Of a stretch of 6,968 bases of DNA, positions 6,207 to 6,968 are shown piece after piece. Within the stretch, counting starts at the first letter, position 1; each line of letters begins with the position of its first letter. The translations under genes and the position numbers were made by a program. The stretch covers positions 5,713-12,680 of the forward strand of contig DLFZ01000123.1 of the NCBI GenBank assembly GCA_002482435.1, in the 5' to 3' direction. Origin of the DNA: Christensenella sp. UBA7707. GTDB taxonomy: Bacteria > Bacillota > Clostridia > Christensenellales > CAG-138. Under the pieces are notes generated by a model, which had not been told where the DNA came from, did no database searches, and saw only the letters and a program-made list of their open reading frames with translations.

Positions 6207-6968
6207 TCACCACGTTTCCATGTGTACGCGCGCGGGGTTAAAGCAATCGTTCGGCGCTTTTTCCTCTGCGGGAACGCCTACGGCGATCAACGAAACCGGC
6301 CGAATGTGCCCGGGCAGGCAAAACGCCATTTCGACCGCCTTATAAAAATCCGAGCCTTGCCTTACGCCGCACCAACAGCCGCCAAGCCCGAGCGAAACGA
6401 TGGCCAGCAGCATGTTTTCCGTCGCCGCAGCACAATCCTCCAAAAGCCATTCGGGTATGCCCTGCGTTACCTTATCGCCGCACACCACAATTGAGGCCGC
6501 TGCGGTTTTGAGCATACCCACATAGGGGCTTGCTTCCATAAACGCGTCCATTTTGGCTCGATCCTTGGAAACCAAAAAGTGCAAGGGCCGCTTGTTGCTC
6601 GCGGAAGGCGCACAAAAGCCCGCGTTAAGCACCGTATTAAGTGCATCTTCGCTTACGTCTTCACCCGTAAACGCACGAATGCTCCTTCGCGCGGCAATTG
6701 TTTGAAGCGTTTCGTTTTGGAGCAGCCTTTGCGGCTGCTCCGCGTTTTTTTCTGCGGCGCGAGGCTCGATGTTGAGCGCAATGCCTTGCGCATTCTCTGA
6801 AAGCGCAAGGCTTTTCAAAAGCGCCTTGTTGAACAACACGCAAAACCTGCCCTCGCCCCTCGAAAGCAGCTTTGTTTCAAAAGGCACGCCGCCGATTTCG
6901 CATTTGGCGTAAACGCTCCCCTTTTGTATTTGAAATTCCTTGCGCACGTCAAAAGGGAGATACGCGAG
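6207..6968 (-). CDS. DUF1905-like / nitroreductase family fusion protein (5' end outside window)
   Basis: The frame is open to the right edge, giving 253 visible codons. The GTG at 6947 is probably not the start, because the preceding codons read LAYLPFD and continue a domain. Residues about 1-68 (PFDVRKEF, IGGVPFET, GEGRFCVLFNKALLK) resemble the DUF1905 beta-barrel fold. After a linker of about 18 residues, residues from about 85 form an FMN-dependent nitroreductase domain: RRSIRAF (from 94), APSASNKRP (120-128), DCAAATENMLLA, SLGLGGCW, and a C-terminal VHMETW. Such enzymes are cytosolic flavoproteins that reduce nitro, quinone or enone substrates with NAD(P)H; the substrate here is unknown. 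It converges on cysK and shares its terminator. The nitroreductase call is strong and the N-terminal domain call moderate. Confidence 0.9.
   Translation of the reverse strand, partial: LAYLPFDVRKEFQIQKGSVYAKCEIGGVPFETKLLSRGEGRFCVLFNKALLKSLALSENAQGIALNIEPRAAEKNAEQPQRLLQNETLQTIAARRSIRAFTGEDVSEDALNTVLNAGFCAPSASNKRPLHFLVSKDRAKMDAFMEASPYVGMLKTAAASIVVCGDKVTQGIPEWLLEDCAAATENMLLAIVSLGLGGCWCGVRQGSDFYKAVEMAFCLPGHIRPVSLIAVGVPAEEKAPNDCFNPARVHMETW
6719..6751 (+). terminator. Antisense terminator-like hairpin in the interdomain linker of the nitroreductase gene
   Basis: GGAGCAGCC (6719-6727) and GGCTGCTCC (6733-6741) form a perfect 9-bp stem with a 5-nt loop, followed by GCG and T7 on the plus strand. That is terminator form for transcription opposite to the gene. 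On the coding strand the same bases encode part of the linker (AEKNAEQPQRLLQ) between the two domains, with no U-run after the stem. Confidence 0.4.

Overview
The window looks like a chromosomal segment of a low-to-mid-GC Firmicute, most likely a Clostridia-class anaerobe. The evidence is AGGAGG-type ribosome sites, near-consensus TTGACA -35 boxes, AT-rich spacers between fairly GC-rich genes, GTG starts, and protein families I associate with Clostridia. I see no mobile element, CRISPR array, rRNA or tRNA. The assignment is by inspection only.

Layout. Positions 1-4680 (minus strand) are one uninterrupted reading frame of 1560 codons that runs off the left edge. It encodes a giant multidomain protein: an HD-type phosphohydrolase domain near the N-terminus, a long helical HEAT-like middle, a CoaD/NadD-like nucleotidyltransferase domain, a probable GNAT-like domain and a phosphoribosyltransferase-like domain. 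Upstream of it on the same strand (4778-4981) is a small, very basic conserved-looking protein of 67 residues. Positions 4982-5182 are an AT-rich divergent promoter region with a good sigma-A-type promoter in each direction and short palindromes in both. Positions 5183-6112 (plus) encode cysteine synthase CysK. A perfect bidirectional hairpin terminator lies at 6155-6194. Positions 6207-6968 (minus) hold the 3' part of a gene for a DUF1905-like/nitroreductase fusion whose start lies beyond the right edge.

How the parts relate. The small basic gene and the giant gene are co-oriented and may be partly co-transcribed. However, a terminator-like hairpin inside the 3' end of the small gene, and a TATAAT box just before the giant gene, suggest uncoupling. 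CysK (cysteine biosynthesis, PLP enzyme) appears to be a single-gene unit with its own promoter and terminator. Its leader is too short for a T-box or riboswitch. Nothing visible ties CysK or the nitroreductase functionally to the giant protein.

The most unusual object is the giant protein. It joins hydrolase, nucleotidyltransferase, acyltransferase-like and PRPP-binding-like modules in one chain, suggesting a multistep nucleotide or cofactor chemistry whose substrate cannot be read from sequence alone.
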